Shown one piece after another: positions 9,067 to 18,304 of a DNA stretch of 64,000 bases. The stretch comes from Algibacter luteus. Lineage in GTDB: Bacteria > Bacteroidota > Bacteroidia > Flavobacteriales > Flavobacteriaceae. The first letter of the stretch is position 1. Every line of letters begins with the position of its first letter. The stretch lies in the NCBI RefSeq assembly GCF_900141715.1, contig NZ_FQYK01000001.1:496001-560000 (forward strand), written 5' to 3'. A program made the translations under genes and the position numbers. The notes under the pieces were generated by a model. The model did no database searches and was not told the origin of the DNA. It saw only the letters and a list, made by a program, of their open reading frames with translations.

Positions 9067-9588
9067 ATGTACGAGAAAACCTTTCCTAATAAGCGATACA
9101 AACATACTATTGAGTTTCTAGAAAAACACGTTACTAATTCATCTTCAATTTTAGATTTAGGAGTTACTAATCCATTTTCTAAAATCATGTTAGATCATGG
9201 TTATACCGTTGAAAATACTAAAGGTGAAGATTTAGATTTAGACACTTCTACAATTGAAAACTCTAACGCCGATGTAGTTACTGCATTTGAAATATTTGAA
9301 CACCTGCTTTCCCCTTTTACAGTTTTAAAATCTATAAAATCGAATAAATTGGTGGCTAGTGTACCTCTTAAATTATGGTTTTCTTCGGCTTATAGAAGTA
9401 AAACCGATATGCTAGACAGACATTATCATGAGTTTGAAGATTGGCAATTTGACTGGTTACTTGAAAAAGCTGGATGGAGAATAATAGACCGCCAAAAATG
9501 GACAAACCCAACAAAAAAAATTGGTATCCGACCAATTTTAAGATGGTTCACTCCTCGATATTATATTGTGTATGCTGAAAAGGCATAA
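9067..9588 (+). CDS. Small class I SAM-dependent methyltransferase-like protein
   Basis: A 173-residue protein with a shortened Rossmann methyltransferase core. Motif I is degenerate (SILDLGVTNPFS near residues 28-39), motif II ends in an acidic GEDLDLDT, and the ADVVTAFEIFEHLLSP segment resembles the post-motif DVVxxxExxEH of methyltransferase family 11/23. The C-terminal half has LDRHYHEFEDWQFDWLLEKAGW, typical of methyltransferases in surface-polysaccharide and lipid clusters. It lies between a KAS III-like gene and a GT2 gene. The substrate is unknown. The weak glycine motif leaves open that it binds SAM poorly. Confidence 0.72.
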   Translation: MYEKTFPNKRYKHTIEFLEKHVTNSSSILDLGVTNPFSKIMLDHGYTVENTKGEDLDLDTSTIENSNADVVTAFEIFEHLLSPFTVLKSIKSNKLVASVPLKLWFSSAYRSKTDMLDRHYHEFEDWQFDWLLEKAGWRIIDRQKWTNPTKKIGIRPILRWFTPRYYIVYAEKA

Positions 9589-9660
9589 CATTTAAATCAA
9601 GTTTTAAAAATTAATGCTTTAAAAATTGGGTTTTGATATTTATATATTGAAATTTACAAC

Positions 9661-10512
9661 ATGGACTTTTACATTGTCATTCCTGCACATAACGAAGCAG
9701 ATTCTATAGGACTCACAATTCACTCTTTGGTTAATCAAACTTTGAAACCAAAACAAATTGTTGTAGTTAATGACAATTCTACCGATAATACTGAATCTAT
9801 CGTTGATAGCTATGTTAAAAAACATTCTTTTATTTCTTTAGTTAACAATAAATCTTCCAATCAGCATTTACCAGGTTCAAAAATAATAAATGCCTTTTAT
9901 AAAGGGTTTGATACTTTAGACGACCATTATGATGTGATTTGTAAGTTTGATGCCGACTTAATTTTTCCGTCTAATTACTTAGAAGTGATTTCAAATCATT
10001 TTAAAAAAAACAACAGACTAGGTATGGTATCTGGCTTTTGTTACATAGAAAAAGACAATCAATGGGTTTTAGAAAATCTTACCCGAAAAGACCATATTCG
10101 AGGTGCCCTAAAAGCTTATAAAAAAGATTGTTTTTTGGAAATTGGAAAATTAAAACCATCCATGGGTTGGGATACCATTGATGAACTATTGGCAAAATAT
10201 TACAACTGGTATATTTTAACTGATGAATCGTTACAGGTAAAACACCTAAAACCAACCGGAATAAGCTACAACAAGGGCTCAAAATATTTGCAAGGTGAAG
10301 CAATGTATAAAATGCGCTACGGTTTTATAATTACAAGCATTTCTGCATTAAAATTAGCGTACAGAAAAGGAAATTTTTCTTTGTTTAAAGATTATATGGC
10401 AGGGTATTTTAAAGCTAAAAAAGAAAAATTACCTTTTTTAGTTTCGGAAGAAGAAGGACACTTTATTAGGAAATTACGATGGAAAGGGATTCTTGGCAAG
10501 TTTAAATTATAG
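9661..10512 (+). CDS. GT2 family glycosyltransferase
   Basis: A 283-residue GT-A fold transferase. The N-terminal nucleotide-sugar site begins FYIVIPAHNEADSIG (residues 3-17), with VVNDNSTDNTE near residue 38 and the metal-binding FDADL near residue 98. Residues 160-175 (MGWDTIDELLAKYYNW) hold the acidic acceptor-side motif. There is no membrane segment. It is the last of three plus-strand genes (KAS III-like, methyltransferase, GT2) and converges on the nuclease gene. Donor and acceptor cannot be read from the sequence; a glycolipid or surface glycan is the reasonable guess. Confidence 0.88.
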   Translation: MDFYIVIPAHNEADSIGLTIHSLVNQTLKPKQIVVVNDNSTDNTESIVDSYVKKHSFISLVNNKSSNQHLPGSKIINAFYKGFDTLDDHYDVICKFDADLIFPSNYLEVISNHFKKNNRLGMVSGFCYIEKDNQWVLENLTRKDHIRGALKAYKKDCFLEIGKLKPSMGWDTIDELLAKYYNWYILTDESLQVKHLKPTGISYNKGSKYLQGEAMYKMRYGFIITSISALKLAYRKGNFSLFKDYMAGYFKAKKEKLPFLVSEEEGHFIRKLRWKGILGKFKL

Positions 10513-10550
10513 ATGCTGCAACAACGCTCCGCATCTTAAAACTCATTCGG

Positions 10551-11360
10551 CTAGTTAAAACTCCAATCTTTGTAACTACTTGACGCTTCCAACTTATTTT
10601 CGATAGTATCGTCTAACTCTGGAAAAAAGTCAATGCCAGTTAAAGCTTCAACTTCATCAACCGAAACTACAAATTCGTATAATGGTTTACTGGAATTTTC
10701 ATGTGGCATTAGAAATGCAATCATTTTTGTTTTTCCCGTATTATTATCAATCAACACTTTGTAAAATTGATTTGGCACTGACACCTTTTCATTTCCTATG
10801 GTCTTCATTTGTCCTTTTAAAACACCACCAGTAACCACAAAAACACCATCGTATTTACTAGCCCAATAACGCACTTTCTGTTCTAAAGTATTCCAAATAC
10901 CAGAATTAAAATCGTGTACCTGAGGGCTTATATTACTTGTTAAAAATGTTTCGTCGTGCGCATTCTGGCTATACTTTCTATCGCCAGCAGGACAAAGATG
11001 CCCGCGATCGAAACCTGAATTCTTGTAGTTTCTCCAACTTGCAGCCCCTGTTTTCACCGCTTTATCAATTTCAAAATAAGGACGTTTAAAATTCGTATTA
11101 GTAAGGTGCCCTTTTTTCAATTCGTAAGCCACCCATTCCGCTTGTTCGTGAGGCTCGCTATACGATAAGGAGAAACCTTCATGATGCACAATTTGCCCTG
11201 TTGTAGATGTAGGCAAAAAGTATTCGTTTGTATTATTTTTAACTGCTTTTCCTTCAGTAATAATCTCAACTTGTTCTTCTTCCTTTAGAAAATGTTCGTA
11301 TGTATAAACACCTAAAACAATTAGAATTGCAAGTAATGAAAAGATTGATTTTTTACTCAT
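10551..11360 (-). CDS. DNA/RNA non-specific endonuclease (NUC1 family), exported or membrane-anchored
   Basis: A 269-residue beta-beta-alpha-metal nuclease of the endonuclease G / Serratia nuclease family, which cuts DNA and RNA without sequence preference. The signature is DRGH at residues 118-121, with His121 the general base; Asn152 in the HDFNSGIWNTLEQ helix is the expected magnesium ligand and Glu160 supports it. Residues 5-20 are a single hydrophobic segment, so the enzyme is exported and possibly tethered. The frame can be read from a TTG at 11369, but the ATG at 11360 fits better and overlaps the upstream phosphatase gene by 8 bases, suggesting translational coupling. Phosphatase and nuclease together suggest nucleic-acid phosphate scavenging. 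Confidence 0.92.
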   Translation of the reverse strand: MSKKSIFSLLAILIVLGVYTYEHFLKEEEQVEIITEGKAVKNNTNEYFLPTSTTGQIVHHEGFSLSYSEPHEQAEWVAYELKKGHLTNTNFKRPYFEIDKAVKTGAASWRNYKNSGFDRGHLCPAGDRKYSQNAHDETFLTSNISPQVHDFNSGIWNTLEQKVRYWASKYDGVFVVTGGVLKGQMKTIGNEKVSVPNQFYKVLIDNNTGKTKMIAFLMPHENSSKPLYEFVVSVDEVEALTGIDFFPELDDTIENKLEASSSYKDWSFN

Positions 11361-12996
11361 CAAAAACAAAATCTAAAGGTTGACCAATTGCGGCATTTGG
11401 AAAACTTATACCTAAAAGTGCTGACATGGTTGGTGCAATATCTGTAATTTCTGTTTTCTTAAATGTTTGACCTTTTTTAATGCCTTTTCCAAAGAATAAC
11501 AATGGCACATGAGTATCATACATAAATCCTGAATGATGATCGGTTCCTGTTCTGTTCCATTTTGTGTCTTTAAAAACTTCGGGGGTGTAAACAAACATGA
11601 GGTCGCCTGAGCGTTTCTGATTATGCCCATTCTCCAAAAGGGTTTCAACATAACCATGAGAACCAATAAACTGATTTATATCAGAGGTTACATATACTTT
11701 ATCAATTAGCTTATACTTTAATAATTCAAGCGCTAAAATTTCTTTTATTTCTTTTAAATCTAAGTTATTCGAAATAATTTTCTTTTGATTGAGAAAAATT
11801 TGGCTATTAATTCTACTTAAAATTAAACCCGAAACTTTAAATTGTTCTTCTAAAAAGGCATTCATTTCATCAAACATTTTGCTCTCATCAAAAAGCCCTG
11901 AAGGAATATGATTTGACTTTAAATAATTAGGTACATGTGATGCTCCATGATCTGCGGTTAAAAACACGGTATATTCACCCTCACCAACTTTGTCATCCAG
12001 AGCTTTTAGTAAGCGTTCTAAATCTAAATCAAGGCGCAAATAAGTATCTTCAATTTCTATAGAATTTGGACCAAAATCATGACCAACTTTATCTGTACTA
12101 GAGTAGCTTATTGTTAAAACGTCTGTTATATCATCTTTTCCTAAACCTTCAGCATCAATAGCCTTTATTACAAAATCTGTCGTTAAACTATTTCCATAAG
12201 GGCTTTCAACAATTATTTCAAAGTTACCATTATCGCGTTTTAGATTTTGTAAATCGTAAGGAAATGTCGCTGTAGTTTTACCTTCAAAAATACGTTCGAA
12301 ATTATTTAAATCACTTCCACTCTCTGCATAAGTATTTATATCATACAAAGTATTCCATTCTTTAAAATAATTTTCAGTCACATCCGATGCGTTAAAATCT
12401 GTTACCCATTTAGGAAGCGCCTTCATATAAAATGAACTAGTCACCCAATTACCTGAACCATTGTTTTCAAAATCAAACCAATAAGCAGCATTGGCAGCAT
12501 GACCCGCCGGAAAAACAGCACCTCTATCCTTTAGTGAAATCCCGATAGATTTACCTCGCATTTGAGTAAACAATCGATTTTCATCTGCAAATGTTGATGC
12601 AAGCATTCTATGTGGAGACATTTTTCCTGCTTCATTTTCTGTGCCTATAGACTCTAAATTACTATCTCTGGCACAATACACATTCTTTTTTTGATCTTTA
12701 TCAAACCAATCATTACCAATAATACCATGGTATTTAGGGGTAGTACCAGTAAATATTGAAGCATGTCCCGGACCCGTTTTGGTAGGTATATAGTTAAAAT
12801 GGTTGTTTTTACAATTATAGCCCTCGTTAATTAAACGTTTAAATCCACCATCACCATATTTATCATAATAACGAGTTAAATAATCATATCGCATTTGGTC
12901 TACAACAACTCCAACAACCAACTTTGGTCTTTCATTCTGGGTAAAAACTGATAACGATAGAAAAAAAACAATAAAAAATGTGAAAAGATATTTCAT
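11353..12996 (-). CDS. Secreted PafA-like alkaline phosphatase / phosphodiesterase family protein
   Basis: A 547-residue alkaline phosphatase superfamily enzyme with a signal peptide (residues 1-20, ending VFTQ). The metal-site aspartate is in VVVDQMRYDY (Asp33), and the PTKTGPGHAS segment (residues 71-80) carries the catalytic threonine used by PafA-type enzymes. Downstream metal ligands are in FLTADHGASH and TGTDHHSG. PafA-type phosphatases of Bacteroidetes hydrolyse phosphomonoesters and work in the periplasm. The ATG at 12996 is preferred to the TTG one codon earlier. It precedes and overlaps the nuclease gene. A promoter -7 box lies about 25 bases upstream. Confidence 0.92.
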   Translation of the reverse strand: MKYLFTFFIVFFLSLSVFTQNERPKLVVGVVVDQMRYDYLTRYYDKYGDGGFKRLINEGYNCKNNHFNYIPTKTGPGHASIFTGTTPKYHGIIGNDWFDKDQKKNVYCARDSNLESIGTENEAGKMSPHRMLASTFADENRLFTQMRGKSIGISLKDRGAVFPAGHAANAAYWFDFENNGSGNWVTSSFYMKALPKWVTDFNASDVTENYFKEWNTLYDINTYAESGSDLNNFERIFEGKTTATFPYDLQNLKRDNGNFEIIVESPYGNSLTTDFVIKAIDAEGLGKDDITDVLTISYSSTDKVGHDFGPNSIEIEDTYLRLDLDLERLLKALDDKVGEGEYTVFLTADHGASHVPNYLKSNHIPSGLFDESKMFDEMNAFLEEQFKVSGLILSRINSQIFLNQKKIISNNLDLKEIKEILALELLKYKLIDKVYVTSDINQFIGSHGYVETLLENGHNQKRSGDLMFVYTPEVFKDTKWNRTGTDHHSGFMYDTHVPLLFFGKGIKKGQTFKKTEITDIAPTMSALLGISFPNAAIGQPLDFVFDE

Positions 12997-13019
12997 CAAT
13001 AAAAAGAGTTTAATTGGCT

Positions 13020-13027
13020 CAAAAATA
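13020..13027 (-). promoter_or_regulatory. Probable -7 element for the PafA-like phosphatase gene
   Basis: On the minus strand this reads TATTTTTG, a full match to TAnnTTTG, 24 bases before the ATG. The -33 element is not clear. It would drive the phosphatase-nuclease pair. Confidence 0.4.
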
Positions 13028-13107
13028 CAAATATTAAAGCATCATTATTTAAAATTAAAGTTAAATACCCCTAAGTTTTTTTTACATTAGCACTTACAAA
13101 TATATAT

Positions 13108-13845
13108 ATGACATACCTCCATAATATAGGCGCTTATTTTCTAATGATTGTAGAAATGTTTCGTAAACCCACAAAGTGGACTGTAATGAAACAATTGATA
13201 CTTAAAGATGTTGATGATTTAATAATTGGCTCGTTAGGTATTGTGGCATTTATATCATTTTTTGTGGGAGGCGTTGTAACCATTCAAACGGCATTAAATA
13301 TTGATAACCCTTTAATTCCGAAATACCTTGTTGGTTTCGCAACAAGGCAATCTATTGTTCTAGAATTTGCTCCTACATTTATGTCTATTATAATGGCTGG
13401 TAAAGTAGGTTCGTTTATCACCTCTAGTATTGGTACGATGCGCGTTACCGAACAGATTGATGCCTTAGAGGTTATGGGAATAAACTCGCTTAATTATCTG
13501 GTTTTTCCAAAATTCATAGCGTTATTATTATACCCATTTGTTATTTCAATTGCCATGTTTTTAGGCATTCTTGGTGGTATGGCGGCATGCGTCTATGGTG
13601 GTTTTAGCACACTCGAAGATTATATAGTAGGAATTCAAACCGATTTTATTTCGTTTCATGTTACCTATGCATTTATAAAAACCTTTGTATTTGCGTTTAT
13701 ACTGGCTACGGTTCCTTCGTTTCATGGTTATTACATGAAAGGTGGTGCACTAGAAGTTGGTAAGGCTAGTACAACGTCGTTTGTATGGACCAGTGTGCTT
13801 ATCATTCTTTTAAATTATTTACTAACCCAAATGTTATTAAGCTAA
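13108..13845 (+). CDS. MlaE-type ABC transporter permease
   Basis: A 245-residue inner-membrane permease of the MlaE/YrbE family, which moves phospholipids or other hydrophobic compounds between the membranes. About five hydrophobic segments are visible (for example residues 41-63, 83-102, 130-160, 180-203 and 225-244). The family signatures are FFVGGVVTIQTA near residue 51 and the conserved loop GSFITSSIGTMRVTEQIDALEVMGIN near residues 101-126 (given in part). Its stop codon overlaps the start of the ATPase gene by one base (TAATG), so the pair forms one complex. The periplasmic MCE-domain subunit is not in the window. Confidence 0.94.
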   Translation: MTYLHNIGAYFLMIVEMFRKPTKWTVMKQLILKDVDDLIIGSLGIVAFISFFVGGVVTIQTALNIDNPLIPKYLVGFATRQSIVLEFAPTFMSIIMAGKVGSFITSSIGTMRVTEQIDALEVMGINSLNYLVFPKFIALLLYPFVISIAMFLGILGGMAACVYGGFSTLEDYIVGIQTDFISFHVTYAFIKTFVFAFILATVPSFHGYYMKGGALEVGKASTTSFVWTSVLIILLNYLLTQMLLS

Positions 13846-14612
13846 TGATAGAAGTTAATAATTTACATAAATCGTTTGGCGATGTTGAAATTTTAAAAGG
13901 AATTAGCACCACTTTTGATAAAGGAAAAACCAATCTTATTATCGGGCAAAGTGGTTCGGGAAAAACGGTGTTTTTAAAATGCTTATTAGGCCTATTTGAT
14001 TATGAAGAGGGTACCATATCTTACGACGGTAAAATATTTTCATTACTTTCTGAAGATGAAAAACGTAACTTAAGAGCCAAAATTGGTATGGTTTTTCAAG
14101 GGAGTGCATTGTTCGATTCCATGACTATTGCACAAAACGTAATGTTTCCGTTGCAGATGTTTACCAAACAAAGCAAAAGCGAAATGGAAGATCGTGTTGA
14201 TTTTGTTTTAAAACGTGTTAATTTAGACGATGCTCATAAAAAAATGCCAAGTGAAGCCTCTGGTGGTATGCAAAAACGTGTGGCTATTGCTCGCGCTATT
14301 GTAAACAACCCTATGTATTTATTTTGCGATGAACCAAACTCTGGATTAGACCCTAAAACAGCTATTGTTATAGACAACCTTATTCAAGAGATTACCGATG
14401 AATATCAAATTACCACCGTAATTAATTCTCATGATATGAATTCGGTAATGGAAATAGGTGAAAAAATCGTCTTCTTAAAAAATGGATTAAAAGCATGGGA
14501 AGGCTCCAATGAAACCATTTTTAAAACGGATAATGAATCGGTTACCGATTTTGTTTACTCTTCAAATTTGTTTAAAAAAGTACGTAAAATGTACATAGAG
14601 GAAAACGAGTAA
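13845..14612 (+). CDS. ABC transporter ATP-binding protein (MlaF type)
   Basis: A 255-residue ATPase that energises the neighbouring MlaE-type permease. It has a Walker A motif GQSGSGKT (near residue 35), Q-loop VFQGSALFDSMT, signature ASGGMQKRVAIARA (near residue 140) and Walker B LFCDEPNSGLD, followed by the switch histidine in INSHD. The SGGMQKR form of the signature is typical of lipid-transporting MlaF proteins. A longer frame begins at 13785 inside the permease gene, but the ATG at 13845, overlapping the permease stop by one base, gives the standard N-terminus MIEVNNLHKSFG. Confidence 0.95.
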   Translation: MIEVNNLHKSFGDVEILKGISTTFDKGKTNLIIGQSGSGKTVFLKCLLGLFDYEEGTISYDGKIFSLLSEDEKRNLRAKIGMVFQGSALFDSMTIAQNVMFPLQMFTKQSKSEMEDRVDFVLKRVNLDDAHKKMPSEASGGMQKRVAIARAIVNNPMYLFCDEPNSGLDPKTAIVIDNLIQEITDEYQITTVINSHDMNSVMEIGEKIVFLKNGLKAWEGSNETIFKTDNESVTDFVYSSNLFKKVRKMYIEENE

Positions 14613-14632
14613 AATAGTTAAGAATTATTCTT

Positions 14633-15712
14633 ATGATAAAAGCATTTAAAATTTCCTTAATATCTGCTGCAATATGTTTTTTAATCACACTAATTTTTTT
14701 ACTAATTGGCTATAAACAATTTATAGGCATACCCATTATTTTACTTTTAACTTTTTTGAGTATCACCGCAAGATGCAGTCAGCTTTATAAGAGTCTTTCT
14801 TTCACCATTTTAATATTTGCAGCCGTGGCTTTAGCCATGTTTTACCCACAACTCTTTATTCAAATAGGGGATTTTAAGTTAAAACTTTTAATTGTTCCAT
14901 TATTACAAATTATTATGTTTGGCATGGGTACTTCTATGAGTATTCAAGATTTTAAAGGTGTTATAAAAATGCCAAAAGGCGTGCTTATAGGATTAATTTG
15001 TCAGTTTACTATAATGCCTGTTTTGGGATTTTCAATTGCGCAATTATTTGGTTTTTCAAGCGAAATTGCCGCAGGTATTGTTTTAATAGGCTGTTCACCA
15101 AGCGGTTTAGCATCAAATGTTATGGTGTTTTTAGCAAAAGCCAATTTAGCCCTATCAATAACTTTAACGGCCATATCTACATTATTGGCTCCTTTTATAA
15201 CCCCCTTACTCATGGAACTTTTAGCTGGTGAGTTTATCCCCATTGATATTTATCAAATGATGCTTAGTATAGTTAAAATGGTGATTATTCCAATAATTGC
15301 TGGATTAATTTTTAATCGTTTATTTCATGGTAAATTTCCTTGGTTAGATATTTTATTACCAAAAATATCAATGGGTGCCATTGCTTTAATTATTGTTATT
15401 ATTGTTGCCGCGGGCAGAGATAATTTATTAGATATAGGTCTTTTGTTAGTTGCCGCTGCTATTATTCATAATACTACAGGTTACTTTTTTGGATACTGGG
15501 GTTGCAGGCTATTTAAATTAAAGGAAAATGATTGCAGAACGATTGCCTTAGAAGTTGGAATGCAAAATGGCGGGTTAGCTTCGGGTATTGCTTTAGAATT
15601 AGGAAAAGTTTCAACAGTAGGTTTGGCCCCAGCTATTTTTGGGCCATGGATGAATATCTCTGGTTCTGCGTTAGCATCTTGGTGGAGAGATAGAACACCA
15701 GTTAATCAATAA
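14633..15712 (+). CDS. Bile acid:sodium symporter (BASS) family transporter
   Basis: A 359-residue protein with about ten to eleven membrane segments. The core region, GIVLIGCSPSGLASNVMVFL near residues 148-167, is the conserved unwound helix of the BASS family that binds sodium and substrate, and ALEVGMQNGGLASGIAL near residue 305 is the matching C-terminal crossover. Two extra hydrophobic segments precede the BASS domain (residues 7-45 and 55-85). Family members carry organic anions with sodium. It begins 20 bases after the MlaF-type gene, so it may be co-transcribed, but a shared function is not evident. Confidence 0.9.
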   Translation: MIKAFKISLISAAICFLITLIFLLIGYKQFIGIPIILLLTFLSITARCSQLYKSLSFTILIFAAVALAMFYPQLFIQIGDFKLKLLIVPLLQIIMFGMGTSMSIQDFKGVIKMPKGVLIGLICQFTIMPVLGFSIAQLFGFSSEIAAGIVLIGCSPSGLASNVMVFLAKANLALSITLTAISTLLAPFITPLLMELLAGEFIPIDIYQMMLSIVKMVIIPIIAGLIFNRLFHGKFPWLDILLPKISMGAIALIIVIIVAAGRDNLLDIGLLLVAAAIIHNTTGYFFGYWGCRLFKLKENDCRTIALEVGMQNGGLASGIALELGKVSTVGLAPAIFGPWMNISGSALASWWRDRTPVNQ

Positions 15713-15734
15713 ATTTCTGAAAGACCTAATATTA

Positions 15735-17216
15735 TTAATTTATTCTACGAACAACCAGCGTATCTAAACTTAGTTTTAATTTCAACCATTTTTCAAGTTT
15801 ATCTTTATCTTTTTTGCGCTGATCTTCTTTCGCTAAAGAATCTACCCATTTAACTGAAAACACAGATAAAGTGTCCATTTTAGTAAAATTAGAATTGATA
15901 ACACTCGCATAAGAAAACTGCTCGATGGTTTCGTAATTTATTTTTATTTCAGCTAACAATTCATCTAAAGCCACATGATTTCGCTCTAATTTTGAAAGCT
16001 GCTGCACCTTATTTTCTAAGTAATTTATTTTCTGAGTTTGCGATAATAAGTCTAAGGAATCTCTAGTTCTTAGTTCTTCCATATATTTAAAATTATCTAA
16101 ATTTTTAGACCTATTTTGATTCACAACTAATTTACTATCAGATAAGGCACTGTAATCTTTCATTCTACTTTGTAATAGCATGATTGAAGATTCTGGAATT
16201 TCATCCAAACCAAAAGTATTTAGTTCTATTTTACTTTCCTCATTTCCGCCGTATTTATAAATGGCATTACTTTTAATGTATTCTGCATGTGGTAAAGCGC
16301 TTAATTCGTTTTCAACAAACAAACCAGCATCACGTTTAAAATTACTCTCTCTATAAACATCTATAAAAGTAAAACCTGCAGGAATCATTACTACAATAGC
16401 CAACAAGGTTGCCATTCTTGAAATAAAGAGTCTCTTCTTAGAATTGGCATATTTAAGCATAGGAAACCTTAGTAGTTTTAACACTAAAAAAGTAGCCAAG
16501 GCAATAAATATGGTATTAATGGTAAAGAGATACATAGCACCACCAAAGTAAACGAAGTTCGCTTTTGCTAAACCATATCCTGCCGTACAAAGCGGCGGCA
16601 TTAAAGCAGTGGCAATTGCAACACCAAAAATAACTGAAGCAATAGTTCCTTTTTTAGTTCTAGCAATTATTAAGGCTAACCCACCAAAAAAGGCAATTAG
16701 CACATCCCTAATATCTGGTTTTACACGTCCTAAAAGTTCGTTGGTATCTTCACTAAGCGGGAAAAATTTAAAAAACAAGAAAGCAGTTAATAAACTCAAC
16801 ACAATCATAGTGGCTAAGTTTATTAACGAGCGCTTTAAAGTATCAATATCATTTATGGCAATAGAAAGTCCTACACCTAAGATAGGCCCCATAAGAGGAG
16901 AGATTAACATCGCACCGATAACAACTGCAGTAGAGTTAGCATTTAATCCAACGGAAGCCACAAATATAGAACACACCAATATCCACGCCGTAGCACCTTT
17001 AAAAGGGATGTCTCCCTTTATGGCTAGAATAGTAGCATCCCTATCAGTATCATCTCTAAAATCTAATAGTTCACTAAGAAACTTTTTGATACTGGCCATA
17101 AGACCTTGAGCATCTTTTTTTATGTTTTCTTTTGATTGCTCAACGTTTTGTTCGTTTGTTAAAGCCTCATCTTTAGGGGCTTCATCCGAAAAATTAAACT
17201 TACTCTCTTCGCTCAT
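15735..17216 (-). CDS. DUF389 (TIGR00341-type) membrane protein
   Basis: A 493-residue protein with a soluble N-terminus (residues 1-70, charged), about six membrane segments (residues 78-300) and a soluble C-terminal part of about 190 residues with a coiled-coil stretch (LSQTQKINYLENKVQQLSKL). The DUF389 core is recognisable in TAVVIGAMLISPLMGPILGVG near residues 94-114 (given in part) and GTIASVIFGVAIATALMPPLC. The function of the family is unknown. It is the last gene of a tight operon with manC (3-base gap) and the SprT-like gene. The long C-terminal extension is the usual Bacteroidetes form. Confidence 0.9.
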   Translation of the reverse strand: MSEESKFNFSDEAPKDEALTNEQNVEQSKENIKKDAQGLMASIKKFLSELLDFRDDTDRDATILAIKGDIPFKGATAWILVCSIFVASVGLNANSTAVVIGAMLISPLMGPILGVGLSIAINDIDTLKRSLINLATMIVLSLLTAFLFFKFFPLSEDTNELLGRVKPDIRDVLIAFFGGLALIIARTKKGTIASVIFGVAIATALMPPLCTAGYGLAKANFVYFGGAMYLFTINTIFIALATFLVLKLLRFPMLKYANSKKRLFISRMATLLAIVVMIPAGFTFIDVYRESNFKRDAGLFVENELSALPHAEYIKSNAIYKYGGNEESKIELNTFGLDEIPESSIMLLQSRMKDYSALSDSKLVVNQNRSKNLDNFKYMEELRTRDSLDLLSQTQKINYLENKVQQLSKLERNHVALDELLAEIKINYETIEQFSYASVINSNFTKMDTLSVFSVKWVDSLAKEDQRKKDKDKLEKWLKLKLSLDTLVVRRIN

Positions 17217-17219
17217 GAT

Positions 17220-18299
17220 TTAACCATATTGCTCTCCAAATTTATCTTTAACTTGTTGGAGTGTCATTTTTATATCTTGTTCTTTTGATTTAGGAAAGAT
17301 AAGCAAAACTTCTTCTTTATCAACAACAATATAATCTTGAAGACCGTCAATAACAACAATTTTATCCTTTTTTGTTCTTATCATATTACCCGATGCATCT
17401 TCAGCTAATGTCCTCGCATTCACAACGGCATTACCAGATTCATCTTTATCCAACTTGTCGTACAAACTACCCCAAGTTCCTAAATCGTTCCAATCAAATT
17501 CGGCAGCAATTACATGAACGTTTGCCGATTTTTCCATAATGGCATAATCTACTGATACATTTTCAGCATTCGGATAGTTCTCCTTAATAAACTCATTTTC
17601 AAATTCGGTATTGTACAAAGGAATTCCACTCTCGAATAATTTAAATAATTCGGGTTGATTATTTTGAAAAGCCTTTATGACACTTTTAGCGCTCCACATA
17701 AAAATACCTGCATTCCAAAGGAAATTTCCTTGAGAAATAAATGATTTTGCCGTTTCGTAATCTGGTTTTTCTCTAAATTGATTTACAGTTTTTATCGCTT
17801 CCGCGGAAGACTTATCAAATTCAATGTAACCATATCCTGTATTAGGAAATGTTGGTTGAATGCCTAATGTCATTAACGCATCATTATTTTCGCAATAATC
17901 AAAAGCTTGTTGCACATTTTTCGAAAACGTTTTTTCATCTTCAATCCAATGATCGCTGGGAGCTACTATCATAACAGCATCCGGGTTTTCTTTTTGAATT
18001 TTTAATGATGCATATAAAATACATGGCGCCGTATTTCTCATTGCAGGTTCTAAAACCACTTGACGTTGCTCTACTTCTGGTAGTTGTTCTAAAACCAAGT
18101 CGTTGTAACGCTCGTTGGTTAAAATAAAAATATTTTCCTTTGGAATTAAATCTGCTAAACGATGAAATGTTTTTTGAATTAAGGTATCGCCGGTTCCTAA
18201 CATATCGTGAAATTGTTTAGGAAAATCTTGTGTGCTAATAGGCCAAAATCTCGATCCTACTCCTCCTGCCATTAATATGGCGTAATAATTTTTATTCAT
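17220..18299 (-). CDS. manC: Mannose-1-phosphate guanylyltransferase
   Basis: A 359-residue nucleotidyltransferase making GDP-mannose from mannose-1-phosphate and GTP for surface polysaccharides and glycoproteins. The N-terminal pyrophosphorylase motif is MAGGVGSRFWPIS (residues 10-22), followed by FPKQF. APSDHWI near residue 113, FREKP near residue 170 and FLWNAGIFMW near residue 192 are sugar-phosphate site motifs. It ends after the left-handed helix portion and lacks the C-terminal isomerase domain of bifunctional enzymes. It sits between the SprT-like gene (5-base gap) and DUF389 gene. GDP-mannose could feed the mannosyltransferase-like genes at 57-61 kb. Confidence 0.95.
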   Translation of the reverse strand: MNKNYYAILMAGGVGSRFWPISTQDFPKQFHDMLGTGDTLIQKTFHRLADLIPKENIFILTNERYNDLVLEQLPEVEQRQVVLEPAMRNTAPCILYASLKIQKENPDAVMIVAPSDHWIEDEKTFSKNVQQAFDYCENNDALMTLGIQPTFPNTGYGYIEFDKSSAEAIKTVNQFREKPDYETAKSFISQGNFLWNAGIFMWSAKSVIKAFQNNQPELFKLFESGIPLYNTEFENEFIKENYPNAENVSVDYAIMEKSANVHVIAAEFDWNDLGTWGSLYDKLDKDESGNAVVNARTLAEDASGNMIRTKKDKIVVIDGLQDYIVVDKEEVLLIFPKSKEQDIKMTLQQVKDKFGEQYG

Positions 18300-18304
18300 G
18301 CTAA

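Noticed and set aside
10511-10537. AGATGC / GCATCT hairpin between the GT2 and nuclease genes as a terminator
   Set aside because: Only a 6-bp stem with a long loop and no T-run on either side.
14998-15243. Overlapping frames on both strands within the BASS gene
   Set aside because: Shadow frames of a gene with a clear family signature; no independent evidence.
16609-17109. 166-codon frame on the plus strand
   Set aside because: Lies wholly antisense to the DUF389 membrane protein gene, which has a clear family match. It is a mirror frame of hydrophobic codons.
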